The position numbers and the translations under genes are program-made. Positions 43,336-52,777 of a stretch of 64,000 bases of DNA are shown piece by piece. Source of the DNA: Pseudomonas sp. DG56-2 (GTDB lineage Bacteria > Pseudomonadota > Gammaproteobacteria > Pseudomonadales > Pseudomonadaceae); NCBI RefSeq assembly GCF_004803755.1, contig NZ_CP032311.1, forward strand, positions 3,116,501-3,180,500, written 5' to 3'. The stretch's first letter is position 1; the number at the start of each line of letters is the position of its first letter. The notes beneath the pieces are model-generated. The model saw nothing but the letters and a program-made list of their open reading frames with translations. It had not been told where the DNA came from and made no database searches.

Positions 43336-43995
43336 ATGGATATCTTCGACCGCCTGAAACAGGCAGCCGCGGCTGACTGGAACAGCTACGTAGACCACGA
43401 CTTCGTTCGCCAGATGGGTGCCGGCACCCTGGCGCAGCCAGCGTTTCGCAAATACCTGGTGCAGGACTATCTGTTCCTGATCCAGTTTGCCCGCTCGTGG
43501 GCGCTCGCAGCCTACAAAAGCCGTACCCTGAGCGACATACGCGCGGCGCAGGCGGGGCTGGCCGCGATCCTTGATGAAACCGAGCTGCATGTACGTTTAT
43601 GCGAGCGTTGGGGACTCTCCCCCGAAAACCTGGCGGCTACACCCGAGCATCAAGCGACCGTCGCCTACACCCGCTTCGTGCTGGACTGTGGTGCCGCCGG
43701 AGACCTGCTTGACCTGCACGTGGCGTTGGCACCGTGCGTCATCGGCTATGCCGAAATAGGCCGCAACCTGACACCCGAGGGTATCGAAGCCCTGACCGAT
43801 CACCCTTACCGGGACTGGATTGGCGAATATGCTGGCGCGGGATACCAACATGTCGCCAGCGCAGCGCGCGCCCACCTGGACGACCTTGCCTCAAGAACAA
43901 TGACAGAACGACGCTTCGAGGACCTGGTCAAAGTATTCGCCCAAGCCTCGCGCCTGGAAGCAGACTTCTGGCAGATGGGCCTAAATGCTGAATAA
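43336..43995 (+). CDS. tenA: TenA, aminopyrimidine aminohydrolase (thiamin salvage)
   Basis: A 219-residue TenA with the catalytic Cys in ALAPCVIGYAEIG (around residue 133) and the early YLVQDYLFL motif. It hydrolyses 4-amino-5-aminomethyl-2-methylpyrimidine to HMP for thiamin salvage. It is the second gene of a riboswitch-controlled pair. No thiamin biosynthesis gene is adjacent. Confidence 0.9.
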   Translation: MDIFDRLKQAAAADWNSYVDHDFVRQMGAGTLAQPAFRKYLVQDYLFLIQFARSWALAAYKSRTLSDIRAAQAGLAAILDETELHVRLCERWGLSPENLAATPEHQATVAYTRFVLDCGAAGDLLDLHVALAPCVIGYAEIGRNLTPEGIEALTDHPYRDWIGEYAGAGYQHVASAARAHLDDLASRTMTERRFEDLVKVFAQASRLEADFWQMGLNAE

Positions 43996-44337
43996 TCCTG
44001 TAGATCTGGCACTGGCACTGGCTCTTGATCTTGCTCTTGATCCACTCGCCCCGTTAACCAGAAGGGCCGAGTGAAGGTGTTGCGAAAGGGCTAGCGCGCA
44101 GCGCCTTCGGCTTGGCCGAAGTTGCGAATCGTAGTGTTGCTTGCAACGCGTAGATCGCAATGCCCTGTAGCGACACCGTAGCGAGGGGACCCGAAGCGCA
44201 GCGTAGGGCCCCTGGTGGGGCAAGCCCTTTGCTTACTTTGGGGCGACTGCCAAAGTAAGGCGCCGTAAGGGCGCAAAGGTGACTCAACGCCACCATCGCC
44301 ATTGGATATGTGCAAAATCGGGTGGACCCATACACCC
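43996..44337. repeat. Gene-free stretch with hairpins, likely an interspersed Pseudomonas repeat
   Basis: 342 bp with no credible gene. It starts with short direct repeats (CTGGCACTGGCACTGG, CTCTTGATCTTGCTCTTGAT). It also contains GC-rich inverted pieces, such as CGCCTTCGGC...GCCGAAG, and the segment GGGGCAAGCCCTTTGCTTAC followed by CCAAAGTAAGGCGCCGTAAG. I recognise that segment as resembling dispersed intergenic sequence in many Pseudomonas genomes. Small open frames here look spurious. Confidence 0.6.
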
Positions 44338-45765
44338 TCACCACTGACGCTTGTCCGGCCGGCTCAGGCCAAGCTTCTCGATACGGTAGCGCAACATATC
44401 GCGACTCAGCCCCAAAAGGCGGGCCGATTTCGTCACGTTCCAGTCTGTGCGGTCGAGCATCTTGCGCACCATTTCCCGCTCCACCTCCGGCAAACTGGTT
44501 GAAATCGCAGATTCCCCATTGCCATGGCTTTCATGAAAAGCCGGGGCCGGCATTTCAAAAGGCTCATCAACCAGACTCATACACACGTTGAGCTGGTGCG
44601 GAGCAATCTCTTCGGCAGGTGCAAGCAATACCGTCTGCTCAAGCATATTGCGCAACTCCCGCACGTTGCCCGGCCAGCTGTAGTTGAGCAGCACCTCTTC
44701 AGCCTCAGGGCTGAAATAAAGATGGGTCTTGCCGTAGCGCTTGCCATGCAAGCTGAGGAAATGCCGGGCCAGCAACAGGATATCTTCACCCCGGGCATAC
44801 AGTCTGGGAACCTTGATCGAGATAATGCGCAGGCGAAAGAACAGGTCACGGCGAAACTTGCCCTGTTGCACCATCTGCTCCAGGTTGCAGTTGGTGGCAC
44901 TAATAATACGCAGATCGACCTTACGCTCCTTCACCGCACCGATACGGCGAATGGTACGGTCCTCGAGTAGCTTCAACAGCTTGGCCTGCAGCAGCAGGTC
45001 CATTTCACCGATCTCATCAAGAAAAAGCGTGCCGCCATCGGCCGCCTCCACCAAGCCGACCCTGCGGTCCTTGGCATCGGTGAACGCGCCCTTCTCATGG
45101 CCAAAGAGTTCCGCCTCCAGCAGATTGGCTGGAATCGACGCACAGTTGAATTCGATGAACGGCCCTTTGCTTCGCGCGCCATCATAATGCAGGGCCCGAG
45201 CCACCAGCTCCTTGCCCGTGCCAGTTTCCCCCTCGACCAAGACTGGCGGCAAGTCGCCGCTGGCCATGCGCCGCTCGGCATCGAGCAATTGCGTGAGGGT
45301 ATGCTTGAGGCTCAGCATGGCCGGTGATTCACCAATCAGTGACTGGCCTCCGGACTTCTGCGCTTCACGCTCCTGGTAGAACGACAGCGTGCGTTCCATG
45401 CGCTCGGCCGCGAGCGCCTTGTCGAGCATCAGTTTGAGCTCGGCCAGTACCACCGGTTTGGTCAGGTAGTGAAAAGCGCCCTCTTTCATTGCCAGCACGG
45501 CATCTTCGACATTGCCGTAGCCCGTCATCATGATCACTTTGAGTTCCGGCGCACGCACGGCCAGGGCCTTGATCAGCTCATGGCCACTCATGCCCGGCAG
45601 CGAATTGTCGGTCAACACCGCATCGGGCTGGCACTGAGCCAATTGCTCCAGAGCCTGCTCGGCGCTATGGCAAACGGTGACCTCAAAACCTTTTCGCTCT
45701 AGATAGGTCTGAATATTTTCTGCGAGGATTTCATCATCCTCCACCACCAGGATGCTGTGCTCCAT
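44338..45765 (-). CDS. mnxR: MnxR, sigma-54-dependent NtrC-type response regulator
   Basis: A 475-residue regulator. REC domain (1-120, phospho-Asp in DNSLPGMSG), AAA+ domain with Walker A GETGTGKELV, the sigma-54 loop GAFTDAKDR and GGTLFLDEIGEM. The C-terminal Fis-type helix-turn-helix is NVTKSARLLGLSRDMLRYRI. It should bind palindromic enhancers and open sigma-54 promoters. The start at ATG 45765 overlaps the kinase gene by 32 bp. Together with two similar kinases it matches the MnxS1/MnxR/MnxS2 system required for Mn(II) oxidation in P. putida GB-1. Confidence 0.85.
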   Translation of the reverse strand: MEHSILVVEDDEILAENIQTYLERKGFEVTVCHSAEQALEQLAQCQPDAVLTDNSLPGMSGHELIKALAVRAPELKVIMMTGYGNVEDAVLAMKEGAFHYLTKPVVLAELKLMLDKALAAERMERTLSFYQEREAQKSGGQSLIGESPAMLSLKHTLTQLLDAERRMASGDLPPVLVEGETGTGKELVARALHYDGARSKGPFIEFNCASIPANLLEAELFGHEKGAFTDAKDRRVGLVEAADGGTLFLDEIGEMDLLLQAKLLKLLEDRTIRRIGAVKERKVDLRIISATNCNLEQMVQQGKFRRDLFFRLRIISIKVPRLYARGEDILLLARHFLSLHGKRYGKTHLYFSPEAEEVLLNYSWPGNVRELRNMLEQTVLLAPAEEIAPHQLNVCMSLVDEPFEMPAPAFHESHGNGESAISTSLPEVEREMVRKMLDRTDWNVTKSARLLGLSRDMLRYRIEKLGLSRPDKRQW

Positions 45766-47230
45766 GATCCCCTCCCGCTGCAACATTGAAAGTCAGGCTT
45801 ACGCGGGTTCCTTCCTCTTCGCGACTGGTCAGACTGACCGCGCCGCCGAAACGCTCCATTATTCGTTTGACCAACACCAGGCCGACGCCAAGACCGCCTT
45901 GCTTGGTGGTGAAAAAAGGCTTGAACACCATCCGTTCCTGCTGCTGGCTCATGCCCTTGCCGGTATCACTCAAGACTAGCTGGATCTTGCCTTCATCAGT
46001 CAGTTCACGCACGTGCAGGGTCAGCCGGCCGCCACCGGGCATTGCCTCCAAGGCATTGGAAAAAAGACTGTTGAGAATCTGCGTAAGCAACACCGGCTGG
46101 CTAATCACCAACGCCTTCGACGGTGTATCCACCTGAAGCTGCACCTTATTGCGCTCGGTCTGATAGGCAAAAGCGCTGCAGGTGTCTTCTACTGCCGCGA
46201 CCAGGTCGACGGCTTCGGCATCGTCCTTCAACGGCTGCAAGGACACCAGTAGCTCACGCACCCAACGCGACATACGGTCGACCTGGCTAATAATGTCACC
46301 GATATTCTTTTGCGAATGTTGGCTGGCCACTTCCTGCGCCAACTCGGCGCTGGTGCGGATAGTTGCCAGCGGGTTACGCAAGCTGTGCGCCACCGCCGAA
46401 GACATTTCGCCGAGGGCGCCGAAGGTTTCACTGGCCACCAGTTTGCTCTGCTGGGCGCGCAGGAGGCTGGCAGCGCGGCGAACGATCCAGAACAGGCCAA
46501 AGTAGATCAGCGCGCCGCCCAGCAGCGTCGACGTCCAGATCAATACATAGCCGCGCTGGATACGCCGAACCAAATCCTGCGGCTCCTTGTAGACCTCGAC
46601 CATCGACAGCACCTGCGTGCCGCTTTCGTCGAACATTGGAATGTAGTTTTCGATGAACAGGTACTGCGGCTCGCGCAAAAATTTCTGTTCGTCGCGGTCT
46701 TCGTTGGCCTTGTGGTAGCTGGCTGATACTGGCACTTGCGAATTGAATGATTCATCGAGGTCATCATCGCCTTCGATCTTGCGTCCAACAAGCTGCGCAT
46801 TGGTGGACCAGACAATCGTGCGATCAAGGGCATAGACGTTGGTCAGCAAGGTATCGGGCAGGTGCTCGACGTGGTCGAGAAATTCGATACGAGTGGAGGC
46901 CACCAGGTCAGGACTGATTCCCGGATGCTGGTTGTCCAGGCGCGGATCCAACAACTGCGCCATGGTTGTGCCCGGCGGAATACGCGAATGGCGCACTTCT
47001 GCCTTGGCCATGGCCTGGATGAACTGGGCGGTGAGCATGGCATCCCGCTCAACGCTGTCATTGACCACAAAGCGCGTCGAGACATAGCCCAGGCCAACCG
47101 CCACGGCAGTGATAATCAATAGGCTGACCACGGAAAACCAGCGCAACAAATTGAAGTCGCGCAAGCTCCGATCAGGTGACGCATGGAACGGTTGGCCCTC
47201 ATCGGCCTGTTTCTTATTCAGCACCTGCAT
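45734..47230 (-). CDS. mnxS1: MnxS1-type membrane sensor histidine kinase
   Basis: A 498-residue kinase: TM1 around residues 30-52, a periplasmic sensor of about 180 residues (SVERDAMLTAQFIQ at its start), TM2 around 222-245, HisKA with the phospho-His in SSAVAHSLRNPLATI (about residue 280), and HATPase motifs SNALEAMPGG, LSDTGKGM and GGLGVGL. It is strongly similar to the 51308-52777 kinase. Which of the two equals GB-1 MnxS1 is assigned by adjacency to mnxR only. It overlaps mnxR. Confidence 0.82.
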   Translation of the reverse strand: MQVLNKKQADEGQPFHASPDRSLRDFNLLRWFSVVSLLIITAVAVGLGYVSTRFVVNDSVERDAMLTAQFIQAMAKAEVRHSRIPPGTTMAQLLDPRLDNQHPGISPDLVASTRIEFLDHVEHLPDTLLTNVYALDRTIVWSTNAQLVGRKIEGDDDLDESFNSQVPVSASYHKANEDRDEQKFLREPQYLFIENYIPMFDESGTQVLSMVEVYKEPQDLVRRIQRGYVLIWTSTLLGGALIYFGLFWIVRRAASLLRAQQSKLVASETFGALGEMSSAVAHSLRNPLATIRTSAELAQEVASQHSQKNIGDIISQVDRMSRWVRELLVSLQPLKDDAEAVDLVAAVEDTCSAFAYQTERNKVQLQVDTPSKALVISQPVLLTQILNSLFSNALEAMPGGGRLTLHVRELTDEGKIQLVLSDTGKGMSQQQERMVFKPFFTTKQGGLGVGLVLVKRIMERFGGAVSLTSREEEGTRVSLTFNVAAGGDHGAQHPGGGG

Positions 47231-47335
47231 TGATATTTCCTGGCGGGCTGTTTTTTTTTAAATGTATAGCCCAGTCAGGCTCTGGTGTTTCACATCAATT
47301 CTAATGATCCGCTGCTCACTGATAGTATTTTGCCT
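47231..47335 (-). promoter_or_regulatory. Leader of mnxS1 with a CTGGGCTATA element shared with mnxS2
   Basis: The minus strand carries ACTGGGCTATACAT about 40 bp before the mnxS1 ATG. Nearly the same element (ACTGGGCTATAACC) precedes mnxS2. It could be the -10 region of a sigma-70 promoter needing an activator, since no good -35 is seen. A run of nine T on the plus strand (A in the transcript) follows. Confidence 0.4.
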
Positions 47336-48316
47336 CTATTGGGCGATAGCCGCCTCGTCGTCTAGCGCTTGGGCTTGTTCAAACACGCCCTGGCGCCGAG
47401 CTTCCTGCTCGAGAAACTCCAGAACACTGTCAGTGTTGTCCGAGGACAGGCGCAAGTTCGGCATGGCCACCCGATTGAACTGTTCGAACAGGGTCAGCGC
47501 CAGGGCATCACGCTCTGCCAGCATGCGATCTGGTTCGCGTATCCAGCGACTGAGCCAGGCGCGATCACGTCGCTGGGTTACGCCCAGAAGATCCGGACCA
47601 ACATTGCGCATACCAACGCCCTGCCCATCTTCAGGGCCAACACTGTGGCAAGCGGCGCAACGGGTCCGGAACAACTCTTCGCCGCTGCTGGGCGGGCGTA
47701 TGTCCGGTGCCTGGACGTAACTCTGCTCGCTACTGGGCGCCTTCCAGTTCTGCAGGCTGTTGGCCAACTGGTCGGCAAGAATCCAGGGGTTTTCGAATGG
47801 CGAGGCCTTCATCCAGCGACCGGTGGCCTGGTTGCCAACAATCAGACTCAGGTTGTGGTCGCGACTGCGACCGTTGTCCACCCCTTCGATAAACAACCCC
47901 AGACGCCGGCGCAAAGCATCGATCTGCTCCTTGTCACCGGTCAGAAAGCACCACCCGGGGCCGACTTTGAATCGCTCTGCGTAAGCCTTGAGCACCTGCG
48001 GGGTGTCACTGAGCGGATCGATACTGATGGAGTAGAAAAACACATCGCTACCCACGCGTTCGCCCAGCAGTTGCTGAACCTGGCGCAAGCGCGCAGTTTC
48101 CAATGGGCACGAGTCGCCACAACCGGTGAAGATGAAGTTCACCACCACCACCTTGCCCTTGATCAAATCATCGAAAAAGCGCACCTGCCGACCATCCTGG
48201 TCGGTCAGGAGTGTGTTGGGAAAGTAATCCGCCCCCCAAGGTGTGGCATCCTCAGCCAGCCCCTGGAGGGCCCAGCACAGCAGTGCTGCGCCGAACCAGA
48301 TTGAAAGTCGCCGCAT
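47336..48316 (-). CDS. SCO1-cytochrome c fusion protein
   Basis: A 326-residue exported protein. Residues 25-190 form a SCO domain with FTGCGDSCPLE (copper CxxxC) and YSISIDPLSDTP. Residues 215-310 form a class I cytochrome c with heme motif CAACHS and a likely Met ligand in VAMPNL. Its own signal peptide is present. It begins 31 bp after mcoA on the same strand, so it is probably the copper/electron partner of that oxidase. Confidence 0.85.
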   Translation of the reverse strand: MRRLSIWFGAALLCWALQGLAEDATPWGADYFPNTLLTDQDGRQVRFFDDLIKGKVVVVNFIFTGCGDSCPLETARLRQVQQLLGERVGSDVFFYSISIDPLSDTPQVLKAYAERFKVGPGWCFLTGDKEQIDALRRRLGLFIEGVDNGRSRDHNLSLIVGNQATGRWMKASPFENPWILADQLANSLQNWKAPSSEQSYVQAPDIRPPSSGEELFRTRCAACHSVGPEDGQGVGMRNVGPDLLGVTQRRDRAWLSRWIREPDRMLAERDALALTLFEQFNRVAMPNLRLSSDNTDSVLEFLEQEARRQGVFEQAQALDDEAAIAQ

Positions 48317-48347
48317 GATTCACACCTCGTTCGCCATTGGCCAAGGG

Positions 48348-51131
48348 CTACTTGTTGATCTTCACCTGCGGCCCCTTGCCATCCCCGCTGCGCCAGGTGG
48401 GCAGCGCGGCAGAGTTGATGTACTGCACGCCGTCCCAACTGGGCAATGGCGTTGGCATCAACTGCAGTTGGCCTGGGTGATCAATGTCCCAACGCAGCAA
48501 CATCGAGTTGTCCTCATGTTGGGTGTTGTGACAGTGCTCCATGTAGGTACCGGCGAACTCGCGAAAGTTGATCGCCATCTCGACGTTATCCAGGCCGTCA
48601 CTCTCGTTGCCGATGCGGTAGACGTCCTTGCGCGCCCATTTTTCCCATTCCGGTGGCGCTTTGCCGCCGCGACTGAGGATGATGCCTTCCTCGAAGTGCA
48701 CATGCACCGGATGGCTCCAACCATTGCCACCGTTCTGGATCTTCCACACTTCCAGGGTTCCTGCGCCGCTGAATCCCGCATCGGTGGGGCCGGTTGCCAA
48801 TTGTGGCGAGGCATTGAGCCGACGCGGGTCCATGTTGTAGCCCAGGCCGCCGTCCGTCTTGATGGTCCACGGCACCTGGTCGGTCCCATCGGATCGACCG
48901 AAAATGAATGTCCGGTGGCGAGCCTGGGCCAGGCGCGCCTGATCGGCGGGGTTGTCACGGTGCAGCTTGAGCGCAATCATCACCTTGCCTTCGGCCTTGC
49001 CCGGTTTGGCTGGTTCATAGTCTGCCGGGTCCATGGCCAGGTCCTGGCCGCTGTAGGCCTTGACGTTAAATTGCAGGACTTTGCCCACCGCCGGGTCACC
49101 CTTGTCCCATTGCGGGCCTTTGCTGGTCTGCTTGATGACTGCCAGGTACTTCTGCGAAAGCACATCGGCAAGATCGATATCTTCCTTGGGCCCTTTGCCG
49201 GTGTCGTGGGCCTTGAGGTTGATCAGGTACAACTTGTCACCCGGTTTGATACCGTTCCTGGCAAAGTTGACGATAATGTCGAAACGCTCGGCAATGCCCT
49301 GGGTGGGCAAAATCGCGTTGTGATTGTTGCGGTTACCGTCACCGTCCAGGTCCATGCTGCCGTCGAAGGGCACCGAGTGCTCCATGATGTTGCCGTCGTT
49401 GGCAATCATGTGGAACGGCACCCGCGCATAAGACAGACCCGAGCCTTTGGGGCCGGCAAACTCGCCGCCGCTGCCCTTGATTTCGCGCACCATTGCCAGT
49501 TTGAAGTAGCGCGAAACCGAACCATTGAGGATGCGCAGGCGATAGCTGCGAGCACGCACATCGAGGAAGGGTTTGTACTGCCAGTTGACCAGCACCTGGT
49601 CGCCCAGGAAGCCATCGGTGTTGAACGGGTTGAACCACAATTGGCCATCCTGGCCCCAGGCCTTGTCGGCGATCAGCAGGTTGACGTCATAGTCGCGATT
49701 GCCCCAGGACAACGCCGAACCACTGGGCAGACGCAAGTTCACACCGTCAGCAAAGGCTTCATTGCCGCGATCCAGTGCGCTGTAGTAGTTCATCATCGCC
49801 GCGTTGCCCTTGTAGACATTCTGCGCGGTGAAATCGAGCATATGGTCGTGGAACCAATGAGTACTCATGGTTTCGCGCCAGTCGCCACGAATGCGGATAC
49901 TGCCGTTGTCGCAAGTTTTCAGCCCAGGCTCGGCGTCATTGACCCAAAGCTTTTCCCCCGGTGTGCAAGGGAATGCCGCGCGTGGGTCTTCGGCACGGGT
50001 ATTGATACTGTCGTATCCGGCCAATTGCAGCGGCCAGCGATAATCATAGAACTGCCCGGGAAAGAAGAAGGCGTTGGCATAGCCGTCGCTTTCTGCGGGA
50101 GAGTGACCGTTGTGCTCATGGGTACTGATGGTGTGCAGGCCAAAACCATGGTTGGCCGCAGGATCAATCGGCAGTGCGTTGTAGTGACGCATCAGCAGCG
50201 GCTGACCGTAACGCACCATCAGCAGCTTCGCAGGCAGCGTGCCGTCAAAGGTCCACATCGACTTGTGATCCTGCAACGGCATGTTGGGGTGAAAACGCGT
50301 ATCGACGCCCTTGGTGGTACCGAGGGTATTGGCCTGCCCGGCAGTGTTGTAATACAACCCGCCCGGGGCAAACTCGCCAACACTGTAGTGATGCATCTGA
50401 GTGGCATCGCGCACGCCACCATTGATTCGCGCACCGGCCTGGGCTGTCTTGTAGGCGGCTTGCGGGTAGAACTCGTTCCAGCGCTGGTGCGACCAGCCTT
50501 TTCCAGGTGGCCGCCCTTCGGCAGGTGCGCCAATATGACGGTTAAGGAACATCTCGATCTGCGTTTGCCACGGGTTGCGGTCTACCACGTTGGCGAACTG
50601 ACTGGGAAATGGTGTCAGTCCAGGTTGCTTGAGAAAGGCATCAAGCAATGCACCATTGGGAGCGCTACGGGCAACGCTGACAGGGTCCTGCTGCGGCGCA
50701 GGGCCGGTGGTCGGCGCAGGAAACACCAACAAATCGGCGGGGGCGGTAGGGTCCAGGCGGGTCGGTCCAAATTCTTCGAACAACAACAACTGTTGGCTAA
50801 AAGGCGCTGCGCCAAACATCGGGCTTGGCGCGCCATTGGTGGGGTAATTGAATGATGTCTGCTGGGCAGGTGGCCGCGGATTTTCCTGCCGAGGCGTGTC
50901 TCGATCGCCCTCTACACCATCCGGCAGGTCGAACGCCCCGACATTCGCCTCGGGAAGCGTCAGCAGGTTATTCAAGGCAGCTGCCGGATTGGCAGGTACA
51001 TCGCTAAACGCCGACGGATCTCCCGGCTCCGGCGGGTCAACGTCGTCAATTGGACTGGCAGAGGCTTCAGCGACGAGTAGTAGCGCCAAAGCTGCGCTCA
51101 GGCAGAAGGGGTATTGAACGCGTTTGAACAT
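48348..51131 (-). CDS. mcoA: Multicopper oxidase, McoA-type second Mn(II) oxidase
   Basis: A 927-residue exported multicopper oxidase (signal peptide ending near ASA-S at residue 26). Copper-binding motifs are HEHNGH (about 334), HWFHDHMLDF (about 421), HPVHVHFEEG (about 804) and HCHNTQHEDNSML (about 862, Met as type 1 axial ligand). P. putida GB-1 has two Mn oxidases, MnxG and McoA. Linkage here to mnxS/mnxR, a SCO partner and a sigma-54 promoter supports the McoA call, though a different substrate cannot be excluded. ATG 51131. Confidence 0.75.
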   Translation of the reverse strand: MFKRVQYPFCLSAALALLLVAEASASPIDDVDPPEPGDPSAFSDVPANPAAALNNLLTLPEANVGAFDLPDGVEGDRDTPRQENPRPPAQQTSFNYPTNGAPSPMFGAAPFSQQLLLFEEFGPTRLDPTAPADLLVFPAPTTGPAPQQDPVSVARSAPNGALLDAFLKQPGLTPFPSQFANVVDRNPWQTQIEMFLNRHIGAPAEGRPPGKGWSHQRWNEFYPQAAYKTAQAGARINGGVRDATQMHHYSVGEFAPGGLYYNTAGQANTLGTTKGVDTRFHPNMPLQDHKSMWTFDGTLPAKLLMVRYGQPLLMRHYNALPIDPAANHGFGLHTISTHEHNGHSPAESDGYANAFFFPGQFYDYRWPLQLAGYDSINTRAEDPRAAFPCTPGEKLWVNDAEPGLKTCDNGSIRIRGDWRETMSTHWFHDHMLDFTAQNVYKGNAAMMNYYSALDRGNEAFADGVNLRLPSGSALSWGNRDYDVNLLIADKAWGQDGQLWFNPFNTDGFLGDQVLVNWQYKPFLDVRARSYRLRILNGSVSRYFKLAMVREIKGSGGEFAGPKGSGLSYARVPFHMIANDGNIMEHSVPFDGSMDLDGDGNRNNHNAILPTQGIAERFDIIVNFARNGIKPGDKLYLINLKAHDTGKGPKEDIDLADVLSQKYLAVIKQTSKGPQWDKGDPAVGKVLQFNVKAYSGQDLAMDPADYEPAKPGKAEGKVMIALKLHRDNPADQARLAQARHRTFIFGRSDGTDQVPWTIKTDGGLGYNMDPRRLNASPQLATGPTDAGFSGAGTLEVWKIQNGGNGWSHPVHVHFEEGIILSRGGKAPPEWEKWARKDVYRIGNESDGLDNVEMAINFREFAGTYMEHCHNTQHEDNSMLLRWDIDHPGQLQLMPTPLPSWDGVQYINSAALPTWRSGDGKGPQVKINK

Positions 51132-51169
51132 GATCTTTCACCCAGTGTTGGCTACCGGTAATGTCGATT

Positions 51170-51185
51170 TGCAATTACCCAGCCA
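51170..51185 (-). promoter_or_regulatory. Sigma-54 (-24/-12) promoter of mcoA
   Basis: Minus-strand TGGCTGG-GTAA-TTGCA keeps GG-N10-GC and the TTGCA -12 box, about 39 bp before mcoA. Confidence 0.78.
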
Positions 51186-51259
51186 AAACTGTTTCAAGAT
51201 ATGTACATACTCTTTATCAATGAGTTACATCATCTACTCACAAGATATTGACTATGCGC

Positions 51260-51284
51260 GGGGAAATTCCCCCCATTATTGGGC
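51260..51284. promoter_or_regulatory. Palindromic sites upstream of mcoA, probable MnxR enhancer
   Basis: CCCCATTATTGGGC (51271-51284) is a one-mismatch CCCC-N6-GGGG, adjoining GGGG-AAATT-CCCC (51260-51272). Centre about 90 bp upstream of the mcoA -24/-12 promoter. Confidence 0.62.
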
Positions 51285-51307
51285 CTGCCAACCCCCGAAA
51301 AATTCGC

Positions 51308-52777
51308 TCAAACCCCCGCTGATTTACGCACCACGCGAAAGCTCATTTGCACGCAGGTGCCCTTGCCTTCGCGACTGCTCAAGCGCACCGTACCGCCAAA
51401 GCGCTCCATGATCCGCTTGACCAGTACCAGTCCCACTCCCAGCCCTCCCTGCTTGGTGGTGTAGAACGGCCTGAAGGCCATGCGCAGTTGATCGCTACTC
51501 ATGCCCTTGCCACTGTCACACAGACGTAATGTCACACTCTTGCGGTTGTGATGAACCAGTTCGACGCGCAATATTCCGCCCTCGCTCATCGCCTCCAGCG
51601 CGTTGGCAATCAGGCTATTGAAAATCTGCCCGAGCAACACTGATTGGCTCAGTACGCGAACATTGGCGAGGGGATCGAGGCGTACCTCAACACCGTTGCG
51701 TTTCAGTTGCAGGCTGAATGCCTGCAAGCTGTCCTGCAGCACCCGCTCCAGCTCAACCGCTTCGACCTCATCATTGAGGGGGCGCAACGACTGCAGCAAC
51801 TGGCGAACCCATTGAGACATGCGATCGACCTGGCTGATGATGTCGCCAATGTATTTTTGCGCCGGGCCTTCCTCGATCTCCTGCGCCAGTTCGGCGCTGG
51901 AACGGATGCTGGCAAGGGGATTACGCAAACTGTGCGCCACTGCTGAAGACATCTCTCCCAGCGCGACAAAGGTTTCGTTGTTGATCAGACGCTTTTGCTG
52001 GCGCGCCAAATGACGGTTTGCATGGAACATCAGCCAGTACAAGCCGCCATACACCAGCGTCGCGCCCACCGCCACAGCCAGCCAGATCATCAGCAGGCCG
52101 TATTGAATACGATCGATAAGGTCGCGAGGCTCTTTGTAGATTTCGACCATTGCCGTGACGTTTTCATTGTCGGCATCGAACAGCGGAATGTAGTTCTCGA
52201 TGAACAAATTTTCCGGCGGGGTAATGAACTTCTGCTCGCTGCGGGCCTGATCGACGTTGTGGTAGCTGGCCGAAACCCGGACCTTGTTGTCGAAGGCATG
52301 GTCCAGGTCATCGTCCGACTCGATCAGCCGTCCAACCAGCGCCGGGTTACTGGACCAGATCACCGTGCGATCCGGCGCATAGATGTTGGCCAGAAGCATG
52401 TCCGGCAGGTGCGCGATGTGGTCGAGAAACTCGCCGCGGGCATCGCGACGCGCCACCGGATTGACCTCGGGGAAGTTCTGGTCCTGTCGCGGATCAAGCA
52501 ACTCACCCATGGTGCGTACATTGGGGATCGACACATGACGCACTTCTGCCGAGGCAATGGACTGGATGAACTGCGCGGTCAGCAGTGCATCGCGCTCGAC
52601 ACTTTCGTTGATAACGAAACGACTGGAGATCAGTCCCAGTCCTACCGCCACCGAAAGGATAATTGCCAGGCTCACAAAGGCGTACCAGCGTAGCAAATTG
52701 AAAGGCCGGGGGCTCGTTGCCTGAGTGGGGACGGTTTCTTGCTGCGGCAGTGAATCCAGACGTGATTGCAGGTCCAT
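51308..52777 (-). CDS. mnxS2: MnxS2-type membrane sensor histidine kinase
   Basis: A 489-residue kinase, paralogous to the one beside mnxR over its whole length: TM1 around residues 33-53, periplasmic sensor beginning SVERDALLTAQFIQ, TM2 around 225-245, phospho-His in SSAVAHSLRNPLASI (about residue 279), SNALEAMSEGG and GGLGVGLV. ATG 52777 lies six bases after AGGAG. Two such kinases feeding one NtrC-type regulator are known to be required for Mn oxidation in P. putida GB-1; the signal is unknown. It is transcribed toward mcoA. Confidence 0.82.
   Translation of the reverse strand: MDLQSRLDSLPQQETVPTQATSPRPFNLLRWYAFVSLAIILSVAVGLGLISSRFVINESVERDALLTAQFIQSIASAEVRHVSIPNVRTMGELLDPRQDQNFPEVNPVARRDARGEFLDHIAHLPDMLLANIYAPDRTVIWSSNPALVGRLIESDDDLDHAFDNKVRVSASYHNVDQARSEQKFITPPENLFIENYIPLFDADNENVTAMVEIYKEPRDLIDRIQYGLLMIWLAVAVGATLVYGGLYWLMFHANRHLARQQKRLINNETFVALGEMSSAVAHSLRNPLASIRSSAELAQEIEEGPAQKYIGDIISQVDRMSQWVRQLLQSLRPLNDEVEAVELERVLQDSLQAFSLQLKRNGVEVRLDPLANVRVLSQSVLLGQIFNSLIANALEAMSEGGILRVELVHHNRKSVTLRLCDSGKGMSSDQLRMAFRPFYTTKQGGLGVGLVLVKRIMERFGGTVRLSSREGKGTCVQMSFRVVRKSAGV

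Noticed and set aside
44054..44344. Small minus-strand coding frames in the gap before mnxR
   Set aside because: They have no ribosome binding site, show biased composition and lie in repeat-like hairpin sequence.
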